Assembly: GCF_028416595.1 (NCBI RefSeq)
Contig: NZ_JAMQKC010000002.1
Coordinates: 124,001 to 188,000 of the forward strand
Direction of reading: 5' to 3'
Source: Aquibacillus salsiterrae
Lineage (GTDB): Bacteria; Bacillota; Bacilli; Bacillales; Amphibacillaceae
Length of the DNA stretch: 64,000 bases
How positions within the stretch are numbered: position 1 is the first letter of the stretch; every line of letters begins with the position of its first letter. A program made the translations under genes and the position numbers. The notes below the pieces were generated by a model. It was not told the origin of the DNA. It did not search any database and was given only the letters and a program-made list of their open reading frames with translations. Positions 24,598 through 35,094 of this stretch are shown one piece after another.

Positions 24598-24957
24598 CTA
24601 TAACATTGAATATGCTATAAAAGTTGAGTAATATTTTAAAAAAGAAAGATTGGAATTTACCTGTGAAAGAATAGGGTAGTAATACTTAACTATCTACTAT
24701 TGTCACCTTCGCCCAAGTCCTCGTGATTTCATGCCCCAACTCATTTGACAACCACTACTCCATACATATTGCAACAAAGTTAGTTACTTCATTTAAACAT
24801 CATTATTTGGTTTCCACATGTCACATTGCATGAATATAGCCTAAATTGAATAAAATGATTAAATATGTTAGAAAATTTTGATTATCATACATAATTTTAG
24901 GGAAAAACTATATAACGAAATTATTTATATAGGATACGTTTAGAAAGGGGAAAAAAT
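24598..24957. other. intergenic region upstream of gltA
   Basis: About 360 AT-rich bases with no credible ORF. It must hold the gltAB promoter and probably the site for a GltC-type activator, but I could not identify either with confidence. GAAAGGGG, 8 bases before the ATG, is the ribosome binding site. Confidence 0.4.
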
Positions 24958-27900
24958 ATGCAGTACGGATATCCGAAGGCCCAAGGGTTGTATCATCCTG
25001 ATTATGAACACGATGCGTGCGGAATAGGAATGATTGCCAACATTGATGGCACAAAGTCACATGATATTGTTCAGTCTGCTGTTACGATTTTGTGTAACTT
25101 GGAACACCGTGGTGGTCAATCTGCAGACATTAGCACGGGCGATGGTGCAGGCATTCTTACCCAAATCCCACATAGTTTTTTTCAGGATAAATGTGAGGAT
25201 TTAGAAATTGAGTTACCGGAAGAAGGTAAGTATGGTGTTGGAATGGTTTTTTTACCACAAGACCCAAAAGCTCGGAAGCGAAGTGAAAAAAAGCTAGAAG
25301 CAATTATCGAACAGGAAGGGCAATATGTACTTGGGTGGCGGACTGTTCCTGTGAATGATGCGTTTGTCGGTGATTATGCGAAAAAAGTAAAGCCCTTTAT
25401 TCGTCAAATCTTCATAAAACCACAAGACGACATTGCTAGTCGTGATGCGTTTGAACGCAAACTCTATATTATTCGTAAAAAAGCAGAGAATGAACTACCA
25501 GGTTTAAAGGAAAAAGAGGATGACCAAAACACTTTCATTTGTAGCTTATCGACTTCTACGATTGTCTATAAAGGCATGTTAATTCCCGAGCAACTAGATT
25601 CTTTTTACATAGACTTGAATAACCCTGCCTATAGGTCTGCACTTGCAATCGTTCACTCTAGGTTTAGTACGAACACGTTCCCAAGCTGGGAAAGGGCCCA
25701 ACCGAACCGCTATATTGCCCACAATGGGGAGATTAACACAATTCGTGGAAACGTTAATTGGATGCGAGCACGTGAAGCATTATGTGAGTCTGCGTCTTTT
25801 ACTAAGGAAGAGCTTGAGGAAATAACTCCAATTATTGATACTGATGGCAGTGACTCGACCATGTTTGATAACTGCTTTGAATTCCTTCATTTATCTGGTC
25901 GGTCACTTGCCCATTCAGCCATGATGATGATTCCAGAGCCATGGGTGAATGATAAACATATCGATGATGAAAAACGTGCCTTTTATGAGTATCACAGTAC
26001 GCTAATGGAGCCGTGGGATGGACCAGCCGCTATTATGTATACGAATGGTAGGCAAATTGGAGCCTGTCTTGACCGTAATGGATTAAGGCCAGCTCGTTAT
26101 TATGTTACAAAAGACGGCAAAATTGTCTTAGGTTCGGAAGTAGGTGCCTTAGATATCTTACCAGAGGATGTCCTTTATAAGGATAGACTAAGACCGGGTA
26201 AAATGCTTCTTGTTGATTTGGAAGAAGGTAAAGTGATTCCAGATGAAGAGATCAAAGGAAGCATTGCCAAAGAAAAACCTTATCAGGACTGGTTAAATCA
26301 GTACAAATTAAAGTTAGAAGATATTGAAACACGAACAAGTAGTCATCCGATTTTAACCGATCAAGAATTACTAGAGCACCAGCGAGCATTCGGTTATACA
26401 ACCGAAGAATTAAACAAAATTTTAAAGCCGATGGTCACCGACAAGAAAGATCCTGTTGGTTCAATGGGATATGATTCACCGTTAGCTGTATTATCAAAGC
26501 GGCCGGAACTGCTTTATAACTATTTCAAACAACTATTTGCCCAGGTGACAAATCCTCCAATTGACGCGATTCGAGAGGAGATTGTTACTGCGGTTGAAAC
26601 GACAATAGGAAAAGAAGGAAACTTGGTACAGCCTGAACCAGAAAGCTGTCGGCACATTACGCTTAAGACACCAATTTTAACAAATCAGCAGCTAGAAACG
26701 TTGCGTCAAAATGAGTTAGAGCATTTTCAGGCAAAGACGTTGTCGCTATTATTCGATGCAAAAAAGGACATCGACTTGGACGAGGTAATGGATGCGTTAT
26801 TTAAAGAAGCAGACCAAGCTACCGGTGACGGGATAAGTCTTCTTATTTTGTCTGATCGTGGAATGAATGCGAAGAAGGCTGCTGTTCCAGCGTTACTTGC
26901 TGTATCCGGCCTACATCACCATTTAATCAGACAGGGGCAGCGGACAAAGGTAAGTATTTTAGTTGAGACAGGGGAAGCACGCCAAGTCCATCATTTTGCG
27001 ACATTACTTGGATATGGTTGTGAGGGAATTAACCCTTATCTCGCCTTCAGGACGCTAGAAGGCCTGATTGAAATGGACGATATTCGGGATACAACACCTG
27101 AACAAGCAATCGAAACGTATATCAAATCAGCAACAGATGGTGTGTTAAAAGTGTTATCAAAAATGGGAATTTCGACGATTCAAAGCTATCGTGGTGCACA
27201 AATTTTTGAAGCAGCAGGGATTCAACATGACGTCATCGATAAATATTTTACTAGAACGGCATCACGCCTCGGCGGAATTGGAATGGACATCATAGCAAAA
27301 GAGGTGTTGATGAGGCACAAAACTGCCTACAACCGGGACCGTGGTGCAAATAAGGGATTAGAAACTGGTGATGACTTTCAGTGGCGACAAAACGGGGAAG
27401 ATCATCAGTATAATCCACTGACAATACACCTGCTTCAGCATGCTTGTCGTACGAACAGCTATGAAACATTTAAACAGTATTCGAGGATGATTACCGATAC
27501 AGACAAGAATTTACAGTCGTTACGTGGGTTACTTGCATTTAAAGAACAACAGTCGATTCCAATGGAAGAAGTGGAATCCGTGGAGAGTATTTTTAGGCGC
27601 TTTAAAACAGGGGCAATGTCGTACGGTTCGATTAGTGAAGAAGCCCATGAGGCATTAGCAATTGCGATGAACAGGATTGGTGGCCGGAGTAATTCCGGTG
27701 AAGGTGGGGAAGACTCAGACCGCTTTACTCCAGATGAAAATGGTGATTTAAGACGAAGTGCTATAAAACAGGTTGCTTCCGGTCGCTTCGGTGTTAATAG
27801 CCATTATTTAGTTAATGCAGATGAAATTCAAATTAAAATTGCCCAAGGTGCGAAGCCAGGTGAAGGTGGACACTTACCAGGGAAAAAGGTTTATCCGTGG

Positions 27901-29550
27901 ATTGCTGAAGTACGTGGTTCCACGCCTGGTGTTGGCTTAATTTCACCACCACCGCACCATGACATCTACTCGATTGAGGACTTAGCTGAATTAATTTTTA
28001 ATTTAAAAAATGCCAATCCAAAAGCAAGAATTAGTGTCAAGCTCGTGTCTGCTGTTGGAGTAGGAACGATTGCTGCTGGTGTGGCAAAAGGTCGGGCAGA
28101 TCTCGTCTTAATTAGTGGTTATGACGGTGGCACAGGTGCTGCGCCAAGAACAAGTATTCAGCACACAGGCATGCCGTGGGAAATTGGTTTAGCGGAAACC
28201 CATCAAACCCTATTAATGAACAGGCTCCGTGACCGCATTGTCGTTGAAACAGATGGGAAAATGATGACAGGTCGTGACGTTGTTATTGCTGCGCTTTTAG
28301 GTGCAGAGGAATACGGGTTTGCTACCGCTCCACTTGCTGTATTAGGTTGTGTGATGATGCGTGTTTGTCACTTAAATACTTGTCCGGTTGGGATTGCAAC
28401 CCAAGATCCTGATTTAAGGAAAAAATTCACTGGTAAAGCAGATCACGTCGTCAACTTTATGCACTTCATTGTACAGGAAGTTCGAGAGTATATGGCGAAG
28501 TTAGGATTCCGAACAATTGATGAAATGATTGGCCGTACCGATGTTTTAGAAAAAGCAGAAGCAATTGATCACTGGAAAGCTAAAGGTGTTGATTTAACAC
28601 CACTGTTATACCAACCGAATGTATCAGACAAAGTTGGTCGTTATCAAACCACAGAACAAGTGCATGGCTTAGATAAAATGCTCGATAGGCAAGAGCTTAT
28701 TCCGTTATGTATCGATGCCATTGAGAAAAAAGAACCAATCAAAGCCTCGCTTGGTATCCGTAATATAAACCGGGCAGCAAGTACGATGCTCGGTAGTGAA
28801 ATTACTAAGCGTTATGGCGCAGAAGGCCTACCGGAGGACACGATTCGTCTACGGTTTAGAGGTTCTGCTGGTCAAAGCTTCGGTGCGTTTATCCCAAAAG
28901 GAATGACGTTAAATCTCGTTGGCGATGCCAATGATTATGTTGGCAAAGGATTGTCTGGGGGGAAAATCACTGCTCGTCCATCAACGAAATCTTCGTTTAA
29001 TCCAGAGGAAAATACAATTATTGGAAATGTTGCCTTTTACGGCGCAACAGCTGGAGAAGCATATATTTACGGAATAGCTGGTGAGCGCTTTTGCGTGCGT
29101 AATAGTGGTGCAAATGTTGTGGTAGAAGGTGTTGGTGACCACGGTTGTGAATATATGACTGGAGGTCGTGTTGTTGTTTTAGGTCCAACTGGAAAGAATT
29201 TCGCTGCAGGGATGTCGGGTGGTGTCGCTTATGTGTTAGATGAGAACGGCACTTTCGATGATAGATGTAACATGGAACTTGTCCAATTGGGTGCAATAGA
29301 TGATGAGGTAGAGGCAGAAGAGATTCGCCAAATGATTGAAAGACATGTCCAATATACTGGTAGTAAGAATGGCGAGAGGATTCTTTCTGACTGGGAAAAT
29401 ATTCTACCAAAATTTGTTCGTGTTATTCCGAAAGATTATTTGGAGATGAGAACGATTATTGCACAGTTAGAAGCTAGTGGTTTATCAACAGAAGATGCAC
29501 GAATGACTGCGTTTATGGAAGGAAAAGAAGCAGTTCGAGCAATTAAATAA
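24958..29550 (+). CDS. gltA: glutamate synthase (NADPH) large subunit
   Basis: The 1530-residue large subunit of glutamate synthase, which makes glutamate from glutamine and 2-oxoglutarate. Residues 1-20 look like a cleaved propeptide before the nucleophile Cys 21 (DACGIG) of the class II amidotransferase domain (about 21-430). A central domain follows, then the FMN and synthase domain (about 860-1240) with GGEDSDRF and [13 protein letters not shown], and the 3Fe-4S cysteines in [15 protein letters not shown]. The C-terminal GXGXG beta-helix domain ends the protein. Length is as usual for Bacillus GltA. The small-subunit gene follows after 21 bases. Confidence 0.97.
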   Translation: MQYGYPKAQGLYHPDYEHDACGIGMIANIDGTKSHDIVQSAVTILCNLEHRGGQSADISTGDGAGILTQIPHSFFQDKCEDLEIELPEEGKYGVGMVFLPQDPKARKRSEKKLEAIIEQEGQYVLGWRTVPVNDAFVGDYAKKVKPFIRQIFIKPQDDIASRDAFERKLYIIRKKAENELPGLKEKEDDQNTFICSLSTSTIVYKGMLIPEQLDSFYIDLNNPAYRSALAIVHSRFSTNTFPSWERAQPNRYIAHNGEINTIRGNVNWMRAREALCESASFTKEELEEITPIIDTDGSDSTMFDNCFEFLHLSGRSLAHSAMMMIPEPWVNDKHIDDEKRAFYEYHSTLMEPWDGPAAIMYTNGRQIGACLDRNGLRPARYYVTKDGKIVLGSEVGALDILPEDVLYKDRLRPGKMLLVDLEEGKVIPDEEIKGSIAKEKPYQDWLNQYKLKLEDIETRTSSHPILTDQELLEHQRAFGYTTEELNKILKPMVTDKKDPVGSMGYDSPLAVLSKRPELLYNYFKQLFAQVTNPPIDAIREEIVTAVETTIGKEGNLVQPEPESCRHITLKTPILTNQQLETLRQNELEHFQAKTLSLLFDAKKDIDLDEVMDALFKEADQATGDGISLLILSDRGMNAKKAAVPALLAVSGLHHHLIRQGQRTKVSILVETGEARQVHHFATLLGYGCEGINPYLAFRTLEGLIEMDDIRDTTPEQAIETYIKSATDGVLKVLSKMGISTIQSYRGAQIFEAAGIQHDVIDKYFTRTASRLGGIGMDIIAKEVLMRHKTAYNRDRGANKGLETGDDFQWRQNGEDHQYNPLTIHLLQHACRTNSYETFKQYSRMITDTDKNLQSLRGLLAFKEQQSIPMEEVESVESIFRRFKTGAMSYGSISEEAHEALAIAMNRIGGRSNSGEGGEDSDRFTPDENGDLRRSAIKQVASGRFGVNSHYLVNADEIQIKIAQGAKPGEGGHLPGKKVYPWIAEVRGSTPGVGLISPPPHHDIYSIEDLAELIFNLKNANPKARISVKLVSAVGVGTIAAGVAKGRADLVLISGYDGGTGAAPRTSIQHTGMPWEIGLAETHQTLLMNRLRDRIVVETDGKMMTGRDVVIAALLGAEEYGFATAPLAVLGCVMMRVCHLNTCPVGIATQDPDLRKKFTGKADHVVNFMHFIVQEVREYMAKLGFRTIDEMIGRTDVLEKAEAIDHWKAKGVDLTPLLYQPNVSDKVGRYQTTEQVHGLDKMLDRQELIPLCIDAIEKKEPIKASLGIRNINRAASTMLGSEITKRYGAEGLPEDTIRLRFRGSAGQSFGAFIPKGMTLNLVGDANDYVGKGLSGGKITARPSTKSSFNPEENTIIGNVAFYGATAGEAYIYGIAGERFCVRNSGANVVVEGVGDHGCEYMTGGRVVVLGPTGKNFAAGMSGGVAYVLDENGTFDDRCNMELVQLGAIDDEVEAEEIRQMIERHVQYTGSKNGERILSDWENILPKFVRVIPKDYLEMRTIIAQLEASGLSTEDARMTAFMEGKEAVRAIK

Positions 29551-29571
29551 TTTGAATTGGAGGGTAAATGA

Positions 29572-31059
29572 ATGGGTAAGATTACTGGATTTAAGGAATA
29601 TGAACGACGCGTGACACCCGAGCGCGACCCTGCCGAAAGAGTGAAGGATTGGAACGATTATAAGCTACCAATGTCTGATGATGAGGCAAAGGTCCAAGGT
29701 GCTCGTTGTATGGATTGCGGCATTCCAACTTGTCATATGGGAACAGACCTTGCGGGGATGACTTCTGGCTGCCCGGTTTATCACTTGATTCCGGAATGGA
29801 ACGATCTTGTTTATCAAGGACAATGGAAAGAAGCGCTGGAACGTGAGCTAAGAATGAATAATTTTCCAGAATTCACCGGGATTGCTTGTCCGGCACCATG
29901 TGAAGGGGCTTGTGTGCTTGGTATTAATGAGCCTCCTGTCGCAATCCGGTCAATCGAACGGGCAATCATTGAAAAGGGATTTGAAGAAGGTTGGGTAAAG
30001 CCTGAGCCTCCAACGATACGGACGGAAAAACAAGTAGCTGTCGTTGGCTCTGGTCCTGCTGGGCTTGCAGCGGCAGCTCAGCTAAATAAAGCTGGACACA
30101 ATGTCACGGTTTACGAGCGTTCGGACCGGATTGGTGGCTTGTTAACATACGGGATTCCGGAAATGAAGCTTCCTTATGAAGTGGTAGAACGTCGCATTGA
30201 TTTAATGGAAAAAGAAGGGATTACCTTTGTGACCAATACGGAAATTGGCAAGGATTATCCTACCGAAGAATTACAAAAGGATTTTGATGCTGTCATTCTT
30301 TGTGGTGGAGCAGCGAAGCATCGTGATTTGAGAATGGAAGGAAGAGAGCTAAAAGGTATTCATTTTGCGATGGACTTTTTACATCAAAATACAAAGAGCC
30401 TACTCGATTCTAATCATGAAGACGGTAATTTTATTTCAGCTGAAGGTAAAGATGTAATTGTTATTGGTGGTGGGGACACTGGTACAGATTGTTTGGCAAC
30501 GAGCATTCGTCACAACTGCAAGAGTCTAACCCAGTTTGACTATCACGACCGAAAGCCAGACACACGTCAAGAAGCAGAAAATCCATGGCCGCAATGGCCG
30601 GTTATTCATCGTACAGAATATGGCCATAAAGAAGCGCAAGCAGCCCTTGGTAAAGACCCACGTGCCTATACTGTTGTTACGAAAAAATTTGTTGGCGATA
30701 GCAATGGGCATGTAAAAGAAGTTCATACGATTGAGGTCGAAGAAGTGATTGATGAAAACGGCAACCGGATGAAAAAAGAAATTTCTGGGACAGAAAAAGT
30801 CTGGCCGGCACAGCTTGTGTTGCTCGCGATTGGGTTCACTGGTCCTGAACAAGAATTAATCAAAGAAATGGGTTTAAAAACCGATCATCGAACGAACGTC
30901 AAAGCGGACTATGGCCAGTACAACACAAATATTAAGGGTGTATTCGCTGCAGGTGATATGCGCCGTGGCCAAAGCTTAATCGTTTGGGCGATTAACGAAG
31001 GAAGAGAAGCAGCCAGAGAATGTGATCGATATTTAATGGGAAGTACACAGTTACCTTAA
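29572..31059 (+). CDS. gltB: glutamate synthase (NADPH) small subunit
   Basis: The 495-residue small subunit (gltD in enteric bacteria), which passes electrons from NADPH through FAD and Fe-S clusters to the large subunit. The N-terminal half holds the cluster cysteines (CMDCGIPTC, GCPVYHL, CPAPCEGAC). The FAD motif is VVGSGPAGLAAA near residue 157, and the NADPH motif is VIGGGDTGTDC near residue 300. GGAGGG lies 7 bases before the ATG. It is co-transcribed with gltA and ends at a strong terminator. Confidence 0.97.
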   Translation: MGKITGFKEYERRVTPERDPAERVKDWNDYKLPMSDDEAKVQGARCMDCGIPTCHMGTDLAGMTSGCPVYHLIPEWNDLVYQGQWKEALERELRMNNFPEFTGIACPAPCEGACVLGINEPPVAIRSIERAIIEKGFEEGWVKPEPPTIRTEKQVAVVGSGPAGLAAAAQLNKAGHNVTVYERSDRIGGLLTYGIPEMKLPYEVVERRIDLMEKEGITFVTNTEIGKDYPTEELQKDFDAVILCGGAAKHRDLRMEGRELKGIHFAMDFLHQNTKSLLDSNHEDGNFISAEGKDVIVIGGGDTGTDCLATSIRHNCKSLTQFDYHDRKPDTRQEAENPWPQWPVIHRTEYGHKEAQAALGKDPRAYTVVTKKFVGDSNGHVKEVHTIEVEEVIDENGNRMKKEISGTEKVWPAQLVLLAIGFTGPEQELIKEMGLKTDHRTNVKADYGQYNTNIKGVFAAGDMRRGQSLIVWAINEGREAARECDRYLMGSTQLP

Positions 31060-31092
31060 GAAAAACCGGGCGGGGTTTGCCCGGTTTTTCTT
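31058..31092 (+). terminator. terminator after gltB
   Basis: A 14-bp perfect stem (AAGAAAAACCGGGC with its complement) and 7-base loop start within the gltB stop region; T-rich right arm. Confidence 0.9.
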
Positions 31093-31094
31093 AC

Positions 31095-31160
31095 AAGATA
31101 AGAAGAGGTATAAAAAAATCCAAGAGCTGTCTAGCTCCGGGCGCCCTTCGCTTTTCTTAT
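31095..31160 (+). repeat. dispersed palindromic repeat, internally deleted copy
   Basis: The left end (AAGATAAGAAGAGGTATAAA, then CCAAGAGCTGTCTAGCTCC) is joined directly to the right end (CGCTTTTCTTAT). The central palindrome is missing. It lies 33 bases before the HAD gene. Confidence 0.75.
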
Positions 31161-31192
31161 GTGGTACGATGGTTAGATGAGGGGGGATAAAA

Positions 31193-31906
31193 GTGGAGAC
31201 AATTATTTTTGATGTGGATGACACACTTTATGATCAAACATTACCTTTTAAAAAGGCTTTTACTCAGGTAATTCAAGAGCCGTTTTCAGATGAAAAGATA
31301 GATAAAGTTTATATAGCAAGCCGGAAATATAGTGACGCCCTGTTTGACGAGTGGGAAGCGGGTGAGGTGTCTACCCAGCAGTTACACACATATCGGATCA
31401 CTGCAGCATGCGAAGAATTTGGGATTGGATTGTCTGAACAAACGGCAATTGCTTTTCAAGCTGCTTATTACAGGGAGCAACAAAGGATTCAGCTCTTTGA
31501 TGCGGTAGAGCAATTATTAGACCTTCTTCATCAGGAAAATAAACAACTCGCTGTTTTAACGAATGGTGGGGAACATCACCAGCGGATGAAAATGGATCAA
31601 TTAGCGATAGAACGGTGGATCCCAAAAGAGCATATTTTTATCTCGGGTGCACTCGGTCATGCCAAGCCAAAACAAGAAGCGTTTCATTTCATCGAAGATA
31701 AACTTAAGCTTGATAAAGCTCAGACTGTTTACATTGGTGACTCTTTTGATAATGATATTGTTGGGGCAAAACAGGTCGGATGGAAAGCGATTTGGCTTAA
31801 TCACCGTCACCGTAAGTTACCTAAAAGTAATGTAAGGTCAGATGCGACCGTATTTAGCGCTAAAGAGCTATTGGATTTGTTTTCCACATCCATTCATTGG
31901 GTTTGA
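31193..31906 (+). CDS. HAD-superfamily hydrolase
   Basis: A 237-residue cytoplasmic phosphatase-like protein of the haloacid dehalogenase superfamily. Motif I is FDVDDTLYD with the nucleophile Asp near residue 6, motif II is VLTNGG, motif III has the Lys of HAKPKQEAF, and motif IV is YIGDSFDNDIVGAKQVGW. A helical cap lies between motifs I and II, as in phosphoglycolate phosphatase or pyrimidine nucleotidase relatives. The substrate is not predictable. GTG start with GGGGGG 6 bases upstream. It stands alone, ending at a terminator shared with the convergent chitinase gene. Confidence 0.88.
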   Translation: METIIFDVDDTLYDQTLPFKKAFTQVIQEPFSDEKIDKVYIASRKYSDALFDEWEAGEVSTQQLHTYRITAACEEFGIGLSEQTAIAFQAAYYREQQRIQLFDAVEQLLDLLHQENKQLAVLTNGGEHHQRMKMDQLAIERWIPKEHIFISGALGHAKPKQEAFHFIEDKLKLDKAQTVYIGDSFDNDIVGAKQVGWKAIWLNHRHRKLPKSNVRSDATVFSAKELLDLFSTSIHWV

Positions 31907-31924
31907 TTTAACGCTGAATGCACC

Positions 31925-31957
31925 AAAAAAAAGCGACTAAATTAGCCGCTTTTTTCT
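31925..31957. terminator. bidirectional terminator
   Basis: A-rich and T-rich arms around AAAGCGACTA / TAGCCGCTTT (one mismatch) give tails on both strands, between the convergent HAD and chitinase genes. Confidence 0.8.
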
Positions 31958-31977
31958 CTTTTTCTTAGTTAGGCGAG

Positions 31978-33828
31978 TTACTTTAACTCATCATAAACCT
32001 TCGATAATAATACATCATCTTTATCTTGGCTAAGCTCCCAGATCATCGCACCACCTAGGCCCATCATTTGAATATAAGCTGTTTTATATCCAATTGATTT
32101 TTCATCAGAATAGCTAACAAAGGTAGAACCGTTAAACAAGTAAGGTACTTTGGTATCCTCGTCCCAGTAACGGGTGAACCCGCGCCTGTTTAGGTAATCG
32201 TTCGTTATCTTTTTATAACTAACAGAACGACCGCCCGAAAAAGGCTGGTACAAGCCATTATTCGAATTAGTCACATTGTAAAACTCTCGGCCGTAAAATG
32301 CGAGTCCCATCACTAATTTACCGGGAGTGATACCACTTGCTATATACGTTTTGACTGAGTCGTCGACACTCCAATCCCAGTAGAATTTACTATCAGGGTC
32401 ACGGAATAACGGAGCGTTAAACCCAGACATTTGGTCCCATTCTCCGTGAATGTCATAAGTCATTAGCTGAATATAATCAACGTATTCAGCTATTTTCTCT
32501 AACTCTAGATTACTAGCATGTTTATTGCTAGAGCCAGCGGCAATAGTTAGTAGATAATCGTTGCCATCCTTCTTCGTTTGAGCATCGAGTGCTTTTCGAA
32601 TGTCTTCTAAAAGCAAGGTGAAGTTTTGTTTATCTTCAGGACGACTCTTATTACCAGGTTTACCTCCACCAACTGGGTATTCCCAGTCAATGTCTACACC
32701 ATCAAACTGATACGTTGTTAAAAAATCGACAACACTATTAGCGAAAATAGTTCGGGACTCATCACTTTGTGCCACATCAGAAAATTTATCTGACCAAGTC
32801 CAACCACCAACTGAAATAAGTGTTTTTAAGTCGGGGTTTTGTTCTTTTAATTTAGTTAATTGATTAAAATTTCCTTTAAAATCTTGGGTCGCCGTATCAC
32901 CGGGAAAAGCTTTTTCAGTATCTGCTTCATCACCGACAATCATTTTTCCATCGTCAGAAATAGTAGCAAAGGCATAGTTAAGGTGTGTCAGTTTACTCGC
33001 ATCAATATCTGACACTTGGTAACCAGAATAGGTAGCCCAACCAGCGTAATAGCCAACACGCTTATAATTTTCAGGCGCAATATCTGTTGGTGGGTTATCG
33101 ATTGTGTACAAAGTATTGTCATCACGTTTATTCATATAATTTACTAGAAAAAGAGCGAAGTGCGCGCGACTGATTTGTTCATGTGATTGGAAGGTATAGT
33201 CAGGGTAACCAACTGTAATTTCATTCGTAGCGAGTGCATTAATTGGCTTGAATGCCCAGTGACTCTTTGGCGTATCAAGAAACATAACCTTCCCATTTCC
33301 TACGAGCTGATAGGCATTGGTCATGATTGCTGCCATTTGTCCTCTCGTTAACAAGCCTTGCGTATCAAAAGTTGTACCACCATTCTTACCAGTAATGATG
33401 CCAAGTTCTACTGCTTTGGCCACGTATGGATAACCATAGTCGAAAGGCCCGATATCGCTAAAGCCTGGGTCTTTTGCGTCAAATTGTTTGACACCCATTT
33501 CATTTAAGATCATTTGGACAGCTTGTAACCTTGTAATTGACTTGTTTGGTTTAAATGTACCGTCTTCGTATCCAGTAATAATGCCTTGGTCACTTAGGTA
33601 ATTAATCTGTTCACTGTAAATCGATACATCGGAAAATTTACTTTCTGCTTGAGTTGTAGTTAGTTGCCAAGTAGTAAAACTAGTAAGCAATATCAAAGGA
33701 AACAAAATTGCCCAAAAATAGTTTGCTTTTATCTTAATCCCCTCCGAAAAAATTCTCTCTACTACTAGTCTAGTAGACACGCACGAACAATGTAACCGGT
33801 AAATTATGGTGTCTATCATTACCTGCAT
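31978..33828 (-). CDS. SLH-anchored chitinase-type protein, GH18
   Basis: A cell-surface glycoside hydrolase family 18 protein. After a signal peptide (hydrophobic stretch near residues 37-55 of the longest reading) come three SLH modules (about 62-235), then the GH18 TIM barrel (about 255-616). The catalytic motif FDGVDIDWEYP has Glu 383, and the end shows GAMIWELSQD. It probably acts on chitin, peptidoglycan or spore cortex sugars while attached to cell-wall polymer. The start is uncertain: the longest frame opens at ATG 33828 without a ribosome binding site, while GGAGGGG at 33739-33745 lies 6 bases before an in-frame ATA (33732) with no ATG, GTG or TTG near it. Confidence 0.9.
   Translation of the reverse strand: MQVMIDTIIYRLHCSCVSTRLVVERIFSEGIKIKANYFWAILFPLILLTSFTTWQLTTTQAESKFSDVSIYSEQINYLSDQGIITGYEDGTFKPNKSITRLQAVQMILNEMGVKQFDAKDPGFSDIGPFDYGYPYVAKAVELGIITGKNGGTTFDTQGLLTRGQMAAIMTNAYQLVGNGKVMFLDTPKSHWAFKPINALATNEITVGYPDYTFQSHEQISRAHFALFLVNYMNKRDDNTLYTIDNPPTDIAPENYKRVGYYAGWATYSGYQVSDIDASKLTHLNYAFATISDDGKMIVGDEADTEKAFPGDTATQDFKGNFNQLTKLKEQNPDLKTLISVGGWTWSDKFSDVAQSDESRTIFANSVVDFLTTYQFDGVDIDWEYPVGGGKPGNKSRPEDKQNFTLLLEDIRKALDAQTKKDGNDYLLTIAAGSSNKHASNLELEKIAEYVDYIQLMTYDIHGEWDQMSGFNAPLFRDPDSKFYWDWSVDDSVKTYIASGITPGKLVMGLAFYGREFYNVTNSNNGLYQPFSGGRSVSYKKITNDYLNRRGFTRYWDEDTKVPYLFNGSTFVSYSDEKSIGYKTAYIQMMGLGGAMIWELSQDKDDVLLSKVYDELK
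33762..33776. promoter_or_regulatory. 15-bp palindrome before the chitinase gene
   Basis: CTACTAG-T-CTAGTAG is a perfect inverted repeat 17 bases upstream of the GGAGGGG site. It could be an operator or part of the 5' leader. Confidence 0.4.
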
Positions 33829-33862
33829 TTAGCAAACAAATCTCCGCTGTTAATTAAATAAA

Positions 33863-33898
33863 AAAATGCTAGCACATTTTAAAAGCGCTAGCCATTTT
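33863..33898 (-). terminator. terminator after the beta-hydroxyacid dehydrogenase gene
   Basis: On the minus strand the arms around GGCTAGC and GCTAGC (one bulge) form a hairpin followed by a T-run; it lies about 84 bases beyond the stop at 33982. Confidence 0.65.
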
Positions 33899-33981
33899 CC
33901 AGTTCTATTTATTTTTTTAACTAAACCGGAGATATGAAGGCAAGTTAACTCTCGTTTAAAATTTATTTGGGCAGTTGGCTT

Positions 33982-34875
33982 CTACTTACGGTGCGTTACT
34001 TCGATGCCAGCCCATTCTTCATAGCATTTGATAATTGAACTCATGTCTTCTTTGCCAAGTCCTTTGGCACGAGCTAATTGGAATAACTCTTTTACAACGG
34101 AAAGAACGGGTACTGGTAAATCTAGTTCTTTTGCAACATCACTTGCAAGCCCTAAGTCTTTGTGGATTAAATCGGTCATAAAGTGTGGGGAAAAGTCCCG
34201 GCTCATTACTTTGTCAGCCTTATTTTCCATCATTCCACTACGCGCCCCGCCACCACTTACGACCTTAACAAATAATTCTGGATCAATCCCAGCTTTGGTC
34301 GCCATCGTAATTGCTTCTGAAAATGAAAGGAGATTAATAGCGCCCATCGTATTGTTTGCAAGTTTCGTATAAGAGCCAGCACCGCTTTTCCCCATGTAAA
34401 AGGATTGCTTACCCATCACTTCAAACAATGGTTTACATTGTTCGTAAATGTCTCTGCTTCCGCCAACCATAAACGTTAAAATCCCATCGATTGCTTGTGG
34501 TTCACTGCCTGTCACAGGTGCATCCAACATGTCTACGCCTTTTTCAGCAAGTGTGGAGGCTGCTTCTTTACTTGTTTTTGGTGAAATCGTACTGCTATCC
34601 ACGACGATTAAGCCTGGATGTGCACCATGGATAATCCCTTTATCACCAAGTATTACCTCTCGTACAGCAGCATCCGCAGTAAGCATTGTAAAAACAACAT
34701 CACTTTTTAATGCAACTTCTTGTGGGGAAGTAGCAATTTCTGCACCTTGTGTTACTAACTTATTGGCTTTTTCCTTTGTCCGGTTATAAATGGTTAATGG
34801 ATAGTTTGCCTCAAGCAGATGACCTGCCATCGGAAGTCCCATCGTTCCTAAACCGATAAATCCTATTCTTTTCAA
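33982..34875 (-). CDS. beta-hydroxyacid dehydrogenase (tartronate semialdehyde reductase type)
   Basis: A 297-residue NAD(P)-dependent enzyme of the 3-hydroxyisobutyrate dehydrogenase family, most like GarR/GlxR, which reduces tartronate semialdehyde to glycerate. Visible are the N-terminal GFIGLGTMGLPMAGHL, the substrate-binding DAPVTGSEPQA near residue 119, and the catalytic Lys in GAGSYTKLANN near residue 172. 3-Hydroxyisobutyrate dehydrogenase or a broad reductase are alternatives. Start TTG 34875 is supported by GAGGG 7 bases upstream. A loose cre-like sequence (about 34951-34966, two mismatches) lies upstream. It is a single-gene unit. Confidence 0.82.
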   Translation of the reverse strand: MKRIGFIGLGTMGLPMAGHLLEANYPLTIYNRTKEKANKLVTQGAEIATSPQEVALKSDVVFTMLTADAAVREVILGDKGIIHGAHPGLIVVDSSTISPKTSKEAASTLAEKGVDMLDAPVTGSEPQAIDGILTFMVGGSRDIYEQCKPLFEVMGKQSFYMGKSGAGSYTKLANNTMGAINLLSFSEAITMATKAGIDPELFVKVVSGGGARSGMMENKADKVMSRDFSPHFMTDLIHKDLGLASDVAKELDLPVPVLSVVKELFQLARAKGLGKEDMSSIIKCYEEWAGIEVTHRK

Positions 34876-34992
34876 GTGAGTTCCCTCTTTCCATTCGGTT
34901 TTTATGATGAAAGGTAAATTGGTGTGAAATCTAACTTCATCATAGCAAATAAAGTAAACGCTTTCTATTGAATTGCCTCTTTTAGATTTTCT

Positions 34993-35038
34993 GCTTAAGC
35001 CTGCCTTAGTCTGACCAAGGCACCTGCGCTTTTCTTAT
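34993..35038 (+). repeat. dispersed palindromic repeat, right-end fragment
   Basis: GCTTAAGCCTG and GACCAAGGCACCTGCGC followed by TTTTCTTAT match the right half of the family. It ends 57 bases before the TPR gene; a TATAAT box follows at 35055-35060. Confidence 0.65.
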
Positions 35039-35054
35039 TTGGAAAATAATAGTG

Positions 35055-35060
35055 TATAAT
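35055..35060 (+). promoter_or_regulatory. -10 box before the TPR/ligase operon
   Basis: TATAAT lies 35 bases before ATG 35095. The -35 at the expected place (TTCTTA) falls in the end of the dispersed repeat and is weak. Confidence 0.4.
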
Positions 35061-35094
35061 AGAGTGGATAGATTAATAGAAAAGAGTCGATGAT

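Noticed and set aside
29018-29410. Minus-strand frame of 130 codons in gltA
   Set aside because: It is His/Gln/Ser-rich, as expected for antisense of a conserved gene, and has no start signals.
34028-34789. Plus-strand frames opposite the beta-hydroxyacid dehydrogenase
   Set aside because: They are shadows of a conserved family gene and lack ribosome binding sites.
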